A stretch of DNA of 64,000 nt, from assembly GCA_963678705.1 (NCBI GenBank), contig OY783205.1, forward strand, positions 12,710,001 to 12,774,000. The letters are read 5' to 3'. The position numbers and the translations under genes were made by a program. This document shows positions 19,539-30,300 of this stretch, one piece after another. The notes below the pieces were generated by a model. It was given only the letters and a program-made list of their open reading frames with translations, did no database searches and was not told the origin of the DNA. Numbering within the stretch: the stretch's first letter is position 1; the number at the start of each line of letters is the position of its first letter. The DNA comes from Panorpa germanica (lineage: Eukaryota; Arthropoda; Insecta; Mecoptera; Panorpidae).

Positions 19539-22500
19539 ATGATAAATTTTATTCAATGGAATTGCAGAGGAGTCAGATATATTAAAGAGGAACTACAACA
19601 TATGTTACAGAAGCATAACATACATATATGCATACTATCAGAAACGTTTTTAACAAAAAATCTCAATTTCAACATCAAAGGTTATTTTATTGAAAGAGAA
19701 GATAGGATACAGAATACAAACTATAATCCCCACGGGGGTGTTGCTATCTTGATTCATAAATCTATAAAATATAAACGAGTAATGCTAAATAACCCATTTA
19801 ATTCGGTCGAAATAGCTGGAATAATTTTAACACATAACGAAACTGATGTAATATGTTTTTTATCAATCTATGCTAAACCGAATCATAAACTATCTAATTC
19901 TAATTGGTCACAGATAAAACAACAAATAGATGTTCCTGTTATACTTGCTGGAGATTTTAACGCGACTAATCTTGCTTGGGATATAAATTGTCCAGGTAGT
20001 CAGTATGAAGGTAACGAATTGTTAGATTTCATAGAAAACGAAAATCTAAATATTATCAACGATGATAAACCAACTAGAGTAAGCAATCTCAGTACAAGGG
20101 ACAGTATATTGGATCTCACATTGGTATCAATGACGTTAACACAACAAATTACTTCGTGGCAAGTTCTTGCAGATAGCTTAGGTAGTGATCACTACCCAAT
20201 TTTTTTCTGTTTGAATGACTATAATAAAGACCGTTACCGTACATCTGAATATTTAACGAGGAGAAATTTCCGAAAAGCAGATTGGGAGAAATATAGCCTT
20301 GAAATAGAAAGCAGAATTTCAAACCTTAGCACAAATGAAATCACAAGTAATCCCCAAGATGTTGAAAACAAATACAACCAATTTAGAGATGTTATTAATA
20401 ATTCGGCAGACATACATATCCCATCTACCAGATTGTATAATATAACTCCTAATAAAATAAAACCGTCTTGGTGGGACACAGAGTGCAATAAAATGATAGC
20501 TCAAAGAAAATTAGCACTAACTATTTTTAACAAAAACATGACAATGGCGAATTATTTAAATTATAAAAAACATCAAGCTAAAACCAGACGATATTTTAGA
20601 GCCAGAAAAAAAATAGAATGGCAAAATTTCTGCGAGAATTTAAACCCAAACACAACAACCAACATTGTCTGGAATAATATAAGAAAAATTAACAATAAAA
20701 GCTATAGTACTAAAAGGATAAGTGATAATGAAAATTTAATAGAAGAATTCATTAAAAAAAAATTTCCACAGAACAACAATTTAAATATTACAACCACCAC
20801 CATCGTAAAAGATAATTTTCTAGATAATAACATAAATAAAAATGAAGTAAAATTCGCGTTAAATCATAATAAAAACAGTAGCACAGGATTTGATAGAATA
20901 AATTACAAAATGATACAAAACTTACCTGACAATGCAATAAATCATCTTACACAAATATATAATCTGTCATTAAACACTGCTGATATACCATTAGACTGGA
21001 AAAAACATATCGTTGTTCCTATATTAAAAACAGGAAAAGATCCAAACAAAGAAGAATCATTCAGACCAATTACTTTACTATCATGTATGGGCAAAACTAT
21101 GGAATCCATCATCAAAAACAGACTGGAGTGGTATCTCGAACATCATAAAAGATTACCTGAGTTACAATTTGCGTTTAAAAAAACAAGAAGTACACAGCAT
21201 AACTTAAACATATTGAATATCGATATTCAAAGAACATACAGTAAAAATCATTATATGATAGCTGCTTTCATTGACATTGAAGCTGCTTATGACAATGTTA
21301 ATCTAAAAATATTAAAAGAAAAAGTAGAAAACATAGGTATATCTTCCAAAATATCCAACTGGATTATAAACTACTTCCAAAATAGAGAAATAACAGTTAG
21401 ATACAATAATAAGTTAACTGGTCCTATACTATGTAATCACGGAATTCCACAAGGCTCAATATTATCTCCCTTATTATTCAACATATACACAGAAAAGTTA
21501 ACAACATTATCAGATAACAACACAACAGTACTGATGTATGCAGATGACATGGTTATTTATAGTATGGGCCATACACAAGATATAGCTCAAAACAGATTAC
21601 AATCGAAATTAAGAAAACTAGATATTTTACTAAAGGAAATCAAATTAAATATATCGTCAGAAAAAAGTAAAATAGTTATATTTACAAGGCATAGAATAAA
21701 CTGCAGTCCAAAAATAACCATCAGAAATAAAAATATAACTGTTAGTTCAAATACCAAATTTCTGGGTATATTCTTTGTTACGAAAAGCACTTGGGCGAAA
21801 GAAATTGCACATATTATTAACAAATGTCAAAAAGGCTTAAATTTGATGCGATGTATAGCAGGATACAAATGGGGCGCACACCCAACAACCTTAATAAAAA
21901 TATATAAAGCTATTGTTAGACCGCATATTGACTATTCTAGTACTATGATCTGCACCGCAAATAACTCAAGATTAAAAAAAATTGAAATTATACAAAACAA
22001 ATGTTTAAGAATAATATTAGGTGCAATGGTTTCAACACCAATCCAAATCCTCAACTATCAAACTAATATTCCTCCGGTAAATATCAGAATACAACAAATA
22101 TCAGACAGTTTCTTTTGTAAAAACAGACATAACTCATGTGGCCCCTTAAATACAAGATTATCTAAACTATATGTTCTTTATAATAAACCATATTGGACAA
22201 CTCATAAAAAACCGGCACTTTTAACTAGTTTTGATAGATATAATAACTTGAACTTAGAGGTACACAACATTATACCTTTTTTCAAATTTCCATTAGAAAT
22301 AAGCATGACAACAATACATACAGAAATAAATTTGTTCAAGAAGAATGACAGTAAGGAAATAACTTATCAAAAATATATGGAATATATAACAAAAGATGAT
22401 ATAAACTGGAGTATATGGTTTACCGATGGTTCATTCGAAAAAAACTCTAAAACTGGAGGAATTGGCATTTTCAATTATAATACAGATCAACAGTATAAAT

Positions 22501-23267
22501 ACAAACTTAACAACATCACAAATTCTTATAATACAGAAATAACAGCAATTATGAAATTACTAGAAATAATACAAAAAACTGACAATAAAAATATATTAAT
22601 CTTCACAGATTCTCGTAGTGTTTGTGTATCTTTAAATAACAATAAATTCAAAAACAATAATAATAACAAAATATGTTCAATTAAAGAATATCTTTTAAAA
22701 ATGGAAAAAAATGATATCAATGTTAAACTTATTTGGATTCCTGGACATGTAGGCATAAAAGGAAACGAAATGGCTGACAAACTGGCCAAAGAAGCTTGTG
22801 TAGATGGGGAAATAATCGAAATAAAGTGGTCAATAAATGATTCCAAAAAAATAATTAAAGAAAATTGTATGGCAGAATGGCAGAATATATATAATGAGAA
22901 AAGTCAAAGTACTGGAAAATTTTTTTTTGCAGCGAATCAAAAAATTCCAACAACCACATGGTTTAATAAAAACCATTCACGAAGATATATTTCAACAAAT
23001 TGTCGAATGAAATCTGGGCATTCTAGATGTCCAGCTCATCTATACAAAATAAATATAAAAGACACACCAAATTGTAGATGTGGAGAAGAAGGTTCTTTGG
23101 ACCATATAATTCTAGGGTGTCATCTTTTAGCATCAAAAATTGATAGACTTTTAAATGATTTATGTAATGTAGCACAGTTCCCAGTTAATATGTCCTGTTT
23201 AATGACAAGTGAAGCAACGGCGGAAATAGTAACAAACTTTGTGATAGAAAATAATATAGAAGTGTAA
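19539..23267 (+). CDS. I-type retrotransposon ORF2: endonuclease, reverse transcriptase, RNase H
   Basis: 1242 aa. The APE-type endonuclease occupies residues 1-225: QWNCRG at 6, SET near 34, GDFNAT with D139, and SDHYPI near 220. The RT follows: STGFD, RPITLLS, the Asp of AAFIDIEAAYD, GIPQGSILSPLLF, and YADD at 667-670. RNase H has TDGS with D963, an Glu in NTEITAI, FTDSRS, and GHVGIKGNEMADKLA with D1080. The C-terminus carries CRCGEE...DHI...C. No stop or frameshift interrupts it and all expected catalytic residues are present. It nicks the target and primes reverse transcription there. The flanking TA tracts suggest that the endonuclease prefers TA repeats. Confidence 0.9.
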   Translation: MINFIQWNCRGVRYIKEELQHMLQKHNIHICILSETFLTKNLNFNIKGYFIEREDRIQNTNYNPHGGVAILIHKSIKYKRVMLNNPFNSVEIAGIILTHNETDVICFLSIYAKPNHKLSNSNWSQIKQQIDVPVILAGDFNATNLAWDINCPGSQYEGNELLDFIENENLNIINDDKPTRVSNLSTRDSILDLTLVSMTLTQQITSWQVLADSLGSDHYPIFFCLNDYNKDRYRTSEYLTRRNFRKADWEKYSLEIESRISNLSTNEITSNPQDVENKYNQFRDVINNSADIHIPSTRLYNITPNKIKPSWWDTECNKMIAQRKLALTIFNKNMTMANYLNYKKHQAKTRRYFRARKKIEWQNFCENLNPNTTTNIVWNNIRKINNKSYSTKRISDNENLIEEFIKKKFPQNNNLNITTTTIVKDNFLDNNINKNEVKFALNHNKNSSTGFDRINYKMIQNLPDNAINHLTQIYNLSLNTADIPLDWKKHIVVPILKTGKDPNKEESFRPITLLSCMGKTMESIIKNRLEWYLEHHKRLPELQFAFKKTRSTQHNLNILNIDIQRTYSKNHYMIAAFIDIEAAYDNVNLKILKEKVENIGISSKISNWIINYFQNREITVRYNNKLTGPILCNHGIPQGSILSPLLFNIYTEKLTTLSDNNTTVLMYADDMVIYSMGHTQDIAQNRLQSKLRKLDILLKEIKLNISSEKSKIVIFTRHRINCSPKITIRNKNITVSSNTKFLGIFFVTKSTWAKEIAHIINKCQKGLNLMRCIAGYKWGAHPTTLIKIYKAIVRPHIDYSSTMICTANNSRLKKIEIIQNKCLRIILGAMVSTPIQILNYQTNIPPVNIRIQQISDSFFCKNRHNSCGPLNTRLSKLYVLYNKPYWTTHKKPALLTSFDRYNNLNLEVHNIIPFFKFPLEISMTTIHTEINLFKKNDSKEITYQKYMEYITKDDINWSIWFTDGSFEKNSKTGGIGIFNYNTDQQYKYKLNNITNSYNTEITAIMKLLEIIQKTDNKNILIFTDSRSVCVSLNNNKFKNNNNNKICSIKEYLLKMEKNDINVKLIWIPGHVGIKGNEMADKLAKEACVDGEIIEIKWSINDSKKIIKENCMAEWQNIYNEKSQSTGKFFFAANQKIPTTTWFNKNHSRRYISTNCRMKSGHSRCPAHLYKINIKDTPNCRCGEEGSLDHIILGCHLLASKIDRLLNDLCNVAQFPVNMSCLMTSEATAEIVTNFVIENNIEV

Positions 23268-23440
23268 TTTAAGTTAGATTATTTTATTTAGTATGTATTT
23301 AATTTTAAGTTTAATTTTTTAAAAGAATCAATTTGTTTGTATTTATTAGAATAATTATAATTTATATGTAAATTTTTATATAATTTTACAAATAAAACCA
23401 ATGGCAAGAAGGCTGAATAAGCCAAAGCCTAAATTAAATA

Positions 23441-23449
<9 letters not shown>

Positions 23450-23487
<38 letters not shown>

Positions 23488-23523
23488 TATAAATAAATAT
23501 ATTTATATAGGGCCAAAATTTCG
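23450..23523. repeat. (TA)n tract and right arm of the outer inverted repeat
   Basis: TA repeats run directly from the I-type A-run into ATATATAAATATATAAATAAATATATTTATATAGGGCC-type sequence, the reverse complement of 15948-15995, ending ...AAAATTTCG at 23523. Confidence 0.75.
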
Positions 23524-24368
23524 ACTCGGGATGACCTCAGTAAAAGTACATGGTTTTCGAGATATCTTCACGTCACTTTTAAATTCTCTATTATTTAATA
23601 GTTTTATTGTTTTTTTTTTTGATAATTTTCAAAAAAAATTGTTAAATAGGGTCACGCACTCAGGTTAACAATGCGGCACTGCGTAAACCTAGGTAGCCAT
23701 TCAACTCGTTACTCTAAAAATGCTTCTTGTTTTGTCGGTGGATTTGTTTGCTGTTAATTATTTTTAGTAAGTAACACAAAGTAGTAATGAAAGCAAATAA
23801 TTAAGCGGTTATATTATTTGCTTTCATTGTCAACGTCTTTTGCATTTACTTTAAGATATCTAATAAGTTAATCTAAATAAATAATTAAATCTGCTTCAAT
23901 TGTAAATACATTTATTTGCTAAAAGATTTACAAATTATACAAATTGCAAATTGTTTATTAGCAAATAATCTAAATAAATAAAATAAATAATAATCTAAAA
24001 AATGTAAATGGGAATAAGGGTTAAAAATCGTCATTGAAAAATACTTGTTTCAAATACAGTCCAATATATGCTAAACACATTTAGAAAACGTGCCTAATCC
24101 GTGGAAGAGACAATTTATTTGTTTCGTGATATAGATATACAATGGTACATATGCAAAAAATTTACCATAATGCAATTTCCTAATTATGAAACTTTACGGT
24201 TTGACGTTATTAACTAACTTAAAATATTCTTTCAACTATCTCTCAAGCAATTTACTTAATTACTCCCTAAAAACTTCACTAATTCTGCGTAACGAACACT
24301 AAAAAATATTGCTCTATAAATAATTATTAAATTTAATAAATGCGAAACGTCCAGCAATTAATTTAATT
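23524..24368. other. Spacer downstream of gene B
   Basis: A+T-rich DNA with no exon. It holds the 3' flank of gene B's stop codon and the end of the nested repeat cluster. An ATTAAA lies on the minus strand just after the stop codon and could serve as a weak poly(A) signal. Confidence 0.4.
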
Positions 24369-27300
24369 TTACTTATTTAGCAGCACTTGTATTTCATCCA
24401 AAGACTTTCCTTTGGTTTCCAGTAATTTAAAATAAACCGTGACACCAACTAAAAAGGAATACGCACCAAATATCCAATAGGACACGTAGATTCCATAAGC
24501 ATCAGTTACGATTTGATATAATTTAGTAATAAAGAAACCTAAACCTCCGGTTACACCTAAAAGGATGCTAGAAGCTGCTCCCTTTGTATTAGTAGTAAAC
24601 AATTCTCCTAATAAGATAAACGGTACAGTAGACAATCCAAAACTGTACGACAGGATGAATATTATCATGATGGTGATGGGTAGCCAATTGACCGGCGTCA
24701 CATCTAAGTTTAGGTAATCTTTAACAAAGAAGTAGGCCCCAAGGATTGTGTTAGCGAGAACAATGCCGGACAAGGATGCTAACAGTAAAGAACGTCTTCC
24801 TATTTTGTCTACAATCATGGAACCAACTACGGTTACGGCTAATTGAATAAAAGCTAGAAGTATTACAGAAACGTTTGCATCAACGCTGCCAGCAGCTTCC
24901 TCGAATACTTGGACGGAGTGAAAGAGGAACACTCCGTAACCAGACATATACATATCAGAAAACAGAACCATCAAAATGGTGAGACCTTTACGGTTTCCCT
25001 TTATCTTGAAGAGATCTTTAAAGGCGCCTTTATTGCCAGATTGCTGGTTGCTTAGCTGGTACATAGCTTCCAGCTCCGTTTGTATCTCAGCATCATTTTT
25101 GTGTGGTCGAAGATATCTGACAGATTGGAAAGCATCTTTCTCTCGATTTTCTTTCAGATAATAAATTGGTGATTCCGGAATCCAAAAGATTGTAGTCAAC
25201 ATTACGATTGGCACAACAGCCAGTATGTAAATAAAAGTAGCGTAAGACACGTAATATCCAACACTGTATGAAAGTAGAATGCCAAACTGAAAATTATAAT
25301 ATTGTTGTAATGGTATGAGAGGACAATATATAGTATCATAATAATCTTTTACCTTGATTGACGTTGTGAGTAATATTCCTAGAGTTCCTCTTATTTCCTT
25401 TGATGCAATTTCTCCGATATACAATGCTCCACATGGAGTGACCACGCCTGTAGCAATGCCTCCAATTATTCGAGCGATGTAAAGGTAAATGTAAGAATCA
25501 GCCACCAAAAAAAGAATCAGCGAAACAAGAAATGGAATGGCTGATAGTACTAGTGCAGCTTTGCGCCCAAATCTTAAATTAATGTTTTGACAGTTAAATA
25601 TGGATCACTTACTTTTAATTGTAAGCTTCCACAGTTCAACATGGAATTGAATTTTATTGTAGGAGAGAATCCGAAAAGAAAAGAGAGAAAAAGAAAAAAG
25701 CGATTGAAGCGCAGTTTGAAATACAACGGAAATAAAGCAGAATACAGATGGTTACAGAGAAAGGAAGGTTAGAACTAATTCAAGTAAAGATGAAGAAGCA
25801 GAGGATGTGGAAATAAACAATTAGAAAAGGGAAAAGAAGTACTGTACGAGGTTTGCAGAAATAATCAAGCGAGAAATGTTTAAAACGATCTTACAAGTAC
25901 GATACTGTAAAATAATTTAATGCAAATTAATGTTAATGCAATTTACAGAGTAAAAAAGGAAGTTCATCAAATTATATTAAAAAAATAAAGTATGGGATCT
26001 TCAATATGAGCCATTTTAAATTTCGCACAATTTCTGAACTGTCAATAAACAACCGCCGTAGCGGTGACATTTGGCAGATAATGTGTTCCATTACTAATAT
26101 CAGGATTTGTACTTTAGATTAAAATAAAAATATCACCACTTTTCACGGAAATATTGCGTTGCTGGTGATTTAAAACGACATATCTAGTTGCAAGAGCCTA
26201 TACAAACCAGTATGAAATTTACATCTAGTAGAGTTGTATTACGTATCAGAACAACAGCCGCATTACGATATTGGAGTTTCTACTACTACACGGGTTCTCC
26301 CATCTACGACACTCCGAGCCATTACATACGACTCGCAGATTATTTTCATAGAGCCTGTTAAATACCAAATTAAAACAACCAGAAACCAATGCACTTACTC
26401 TGTTTTACAGTTTTCAATAGTTATTTGGAAACAAAGAAAAGTCTGAAAACAAGTTGGAGTCCTTGTGGAGACACGGTGAATGTGGAAGTAAATATAGTGT
26501 ATATCAACCAACTTCGCAGTTGTAATTATATGTAAATCTTCGGTGTACTACGAGAAAGACTAAAAACATTTGTAGTTTACCTAACTTTTGCAAAAACTTC
26601 AAAAAGTATCAACAGTAACATACTATCAAACTGAATTGTATTTATGCACAATTACATTTTCTATTGATTCCTTAATCAAAACCATTATTTACCTTTTCTT
26701 AAGATAAAATAAAGTTCTACGGTATATTGGGTTTATTCCACTATTGCGGCATTATGCTCAGTATTGAACATTCCAACTACAGCAGTTCGTCAAAACTTCA
26801 AAAAGTTCTGCTTTCGCATAATGTATGCAACTGATACCAACTAATTAGCATAAAATGTAGAAATTCTTCATATTATTGACAACTACTATTGATGGTAATG
26901 TAATGTGATTGATGTGAATGATTTGGTAACTTTAATAATAAGATTTATTTTATTTAATTCATAAAAATATTTGTTAATTAAAAATAAAAGTAAATTTAAA
27001 CTATAAAAAATATAATTTTGAAAATAAAAATAAATAAGTGGATAAAAGAACAGATTTAAAAACTAATTTATGTTCCAATTAATAATGGATTATCCCTACA
27101 ATGAGGCACCAAGTCGCTGTATCTGGAAAACACCCATTATAAATGCGTGATGATATGTGCCCAGCAGTCGATTAAAATATCGATAAACAAGCAAAGAAGT
27201 ACCAGAAAAGTCGGAAATATTTGAAGCGACACACTTTCTTGGATTAATAAGAAGACTCAACAAAAAATAAAAAAACCTGTATTTGGGCGACAGCACATGA

Positions 27301-30300
27301 AGCGACTAATTGCAAACCTTAGCTCCGAATCTGCCCGAACCGAATGAGAATGGAACTGTGTTGTTAGTGACAGAACAGTCGTGTATACGAGTGAGAGAAA
27401 ACACATGGCACGAACGAAACTAAACTGGTTTTGAGAGATTATTTCTCTCGGTCGCTGGGAATGCTTGGTTACATGCTTTTGATGGTGACATCATGAACAG
27501 AGATGTGCACAAATATTATTCAAAAATATTTATATACATATATATATACAAATACGACACAATAAAATTCCCTATTATGCTATTGTTAAAATTTTTATAG
27601 AGTCACGAAACACGGCTCGACTAGTTTGCAATCAGTCGCTTCCTGTGCGGACGCCCTTAGTGTAAAAAGTAGTGGCATAAAACAGAACAAGTTTGTACTT
27701 TGTTGATCACTTACATTCCAGATATTTTGTTATTATGTAAAATTTAATCATCTGGAAACTAGATATATTTAATAGTTCCTAACTGTGTCATTCTAGACTA
27801 TAATTATTGCTTACCATTTTAAAAACTACCTAATTAACTGATTTCGCCACCGTTTTGGTACTAAATTGTTATAGTATATACGCTGTAGACTTTATATGCA
27901 GTTTATATGTGTTTAAAGTTAATTAATAAACAATTGCTGTTTTATTTTGTATTCTTGTTCTAAATTATTTTTAGTTATTGGTGTATATTTAACGGTTATT
28001 TAATGATGCACCCTGGTGCACTTGCCATGGATAGTGGTACAAAATGAATCAAATGAGTCAAAATGTTCAAATGAATCATTGTTCCTATAGACAATTATAT
28101 GTAGAAGAGTTAAGAGAAAGAAATTAACAAAAAGATTGATTACGTGTATCGTGAAAGTGATAACAAAGAGCACGAATGGTTAAAAAAAGTAACGAGGGAA
28201 AAAAAAATCGGTAGATGAAAATAGATAGAGAGAAGCAAGGTAGAATGACTAATAGATTCAGAAAGATGCAAAAGTTCTGGTTTGTATTCGAAATTGCTTT
28301 TAAAACTGTATCATTGAATATATTTGTATGATTATTCCATTGATTAAGAAAGTACCGATTATTTATAGAAAATAATTTCATTAAATGGTTGTCGTGGTTG
28401 GCTTGGTAGTAGCCTATTTTTTTAACCATATTTTGCAAAATATCTATAAAGAATCTCTAAAATGATGTCTTGATTATAAAGGAGGTTCGACATTACATAA
28501 CTCTAATTTGTCAATCGCTTCAGTGATGCCAATGTCAAAATAACACTCGCTTCAAATGATCCTACATATTGTTATAGCACACATTCCATACGACACAAAC
28601 TAACAATGTCTCTTCAGTATCTTTGCTGACCAAGCACTCTAGAGATAATAAAATAGTATATAAGTAATATGTTAATCTTAATCTAGTTAGTTCATGTATA
28701 AACTGCATCGAGCAGTTAGAAATTGGCTCACCACTTTTTGAGTTCAAGTTTATGTATAATCTGCATCGTGCAGATAGTAATTAGCTGGCTCACCATTTGA
28801 GTTCATGTATAAACTGCATCGCGCAGTTAGTAATTGAATCAAATAAATATTATTTAAGTAAAACTAAAATAAATTGTTTTTTTTATTAAAGTCTAAATTA
28901 CTCAAACTTTAATTGGCGCAGTCGGTAGGATATTAAGGAATTACAATCGCTGTAAATTTTTCCATTTTTATGGTTAACTTAATATTTCGAAATCTACAAA
29001 AATAAAGTTAAAGAATAAAGTAAACTTAATAAATAGTGGAGTGAAATAGAAACAGAAGTTGAAGTGCTCCGAGACTCATCGACCCACTAGCAGTAGCATA
29101 TGGACATGAAGATCTCGCAAAGCATCGCGGTGATAATCGTAATGTGAGTACTCATTCATATTTCCTTTCTATATTCACACTTCCCAAAAACAAAAATTAT
29201 TATTATTTTTACAATAATATTTCCTGTTTAAAAAGGAGTATAAATCGCTTATACAGGCCTAAAACAGGTATTAAATTTAAAAAAAGGAGTATAAATCGTT
29301 TATACAGGCCTACAAAATATCAAAAATAATATTAAAATATAAATTACGCAACGTAATACAATAATTAAATAATAATTTTCTAAAAAGGAATATAAATCGC
29401 TTATATAGGCCTAATGAAAATTAAAAATATTAAAAGTAATATTAAAAATAATATTGAAATAAAATATTAATTACATAACGTAATAAATACTATAATGTAA
29501 TATAATAAAATACTTGCAAATTAACTAAAAAATAATAATAATTTTTTAAAATAAAATGTTTACAAAATAACTTTTCTTATAAAAGTTACACTATAAATCG
29601 AAATGGAGACATTCCATACTTATCTAAATTATGTAAAGGAATATAATGGAAACAATTCGCTGACGAATTTTATAGAAGATTGCGAAGTGATCATAGATAA
29701 TTTTGCCATATTCCCCGGTAAAAATGAAGATAAAAAAGAAGCTATTAGGAATAACGGTCTATTGCTCTCAGCTATAAAAAGCAAGATTATTGGAGACGCA
29801 GCAAGTTTAATAAAGAATAAACATATTAATACATGGGAGAAATTAAAAACTATTTTAATAAATAGTTATACTAAAAACCGCAGCCATATCCCGCATACAA
29901 CAACACTTAAACGAAAGCCTAATGAGAAAGTTATTACTTATTACTTTAGATGTTTAGAATCAGTTAACAACTTTAATGTTTTGAACACACTTCACAATAA
30001 AACATCTTTAAATATGAGAGCACTGGCAAAACATCACGATTCCCTGATGGTGAGAAATTTCATAAAGGAGCTAAACGATCCCCTTGGATGTAAATTAAGA
30101 CGCCAAAATCCTAACACAATGGATGAACTTCTAGAATTAATAATAGAAGATATGACGAACCACGAAATCCATACTAACGAGGAATATAACCACCCTCATC
30201 AACAACAAGTGAAGAACACACAAGATTTTCAAACAGAGCCGTCAACACAAAAACCGTGTGAAACAATAATCGAACAAATCATTGAGAATAAAGAAATAGA

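Larger units (their letters stand above)
17710..23449 (+). mobile_element. Full-length I-clade non-LTR retrotransposon in a (TA)n tract
   Basis: 5.7 kb from CGCAGTTTACATCGAG to a short A-run. CAGT at the start resembles the initiator used by I-factor-like internal promoters. The element has two long intact ORFs (17914-19341 and 19539-23267) separated by about 200 bp, then a short 3' UTR with GGCTGAATAAGCC. TA repeats lie on both sides and no other target duplication is visible. The complete set of catalytic residues and absence of stops suggest a young, possibly competent copy. The I-clade assignment rests on the three-knuckle ORF1 plus the AP endonuclease, RT and RNase H order. Confidence 0.85.

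Noticed and set aside
22526-22846. Hydrophobic minus-strand frame
   Set aside because: Antisense shadow of the RNase H region of the I-type ORF2.
27096-27296. 66-codon minus frame near the MITE
   Set aside because: Overlaps the MITE end and intronic DNA; no domain or splice support.
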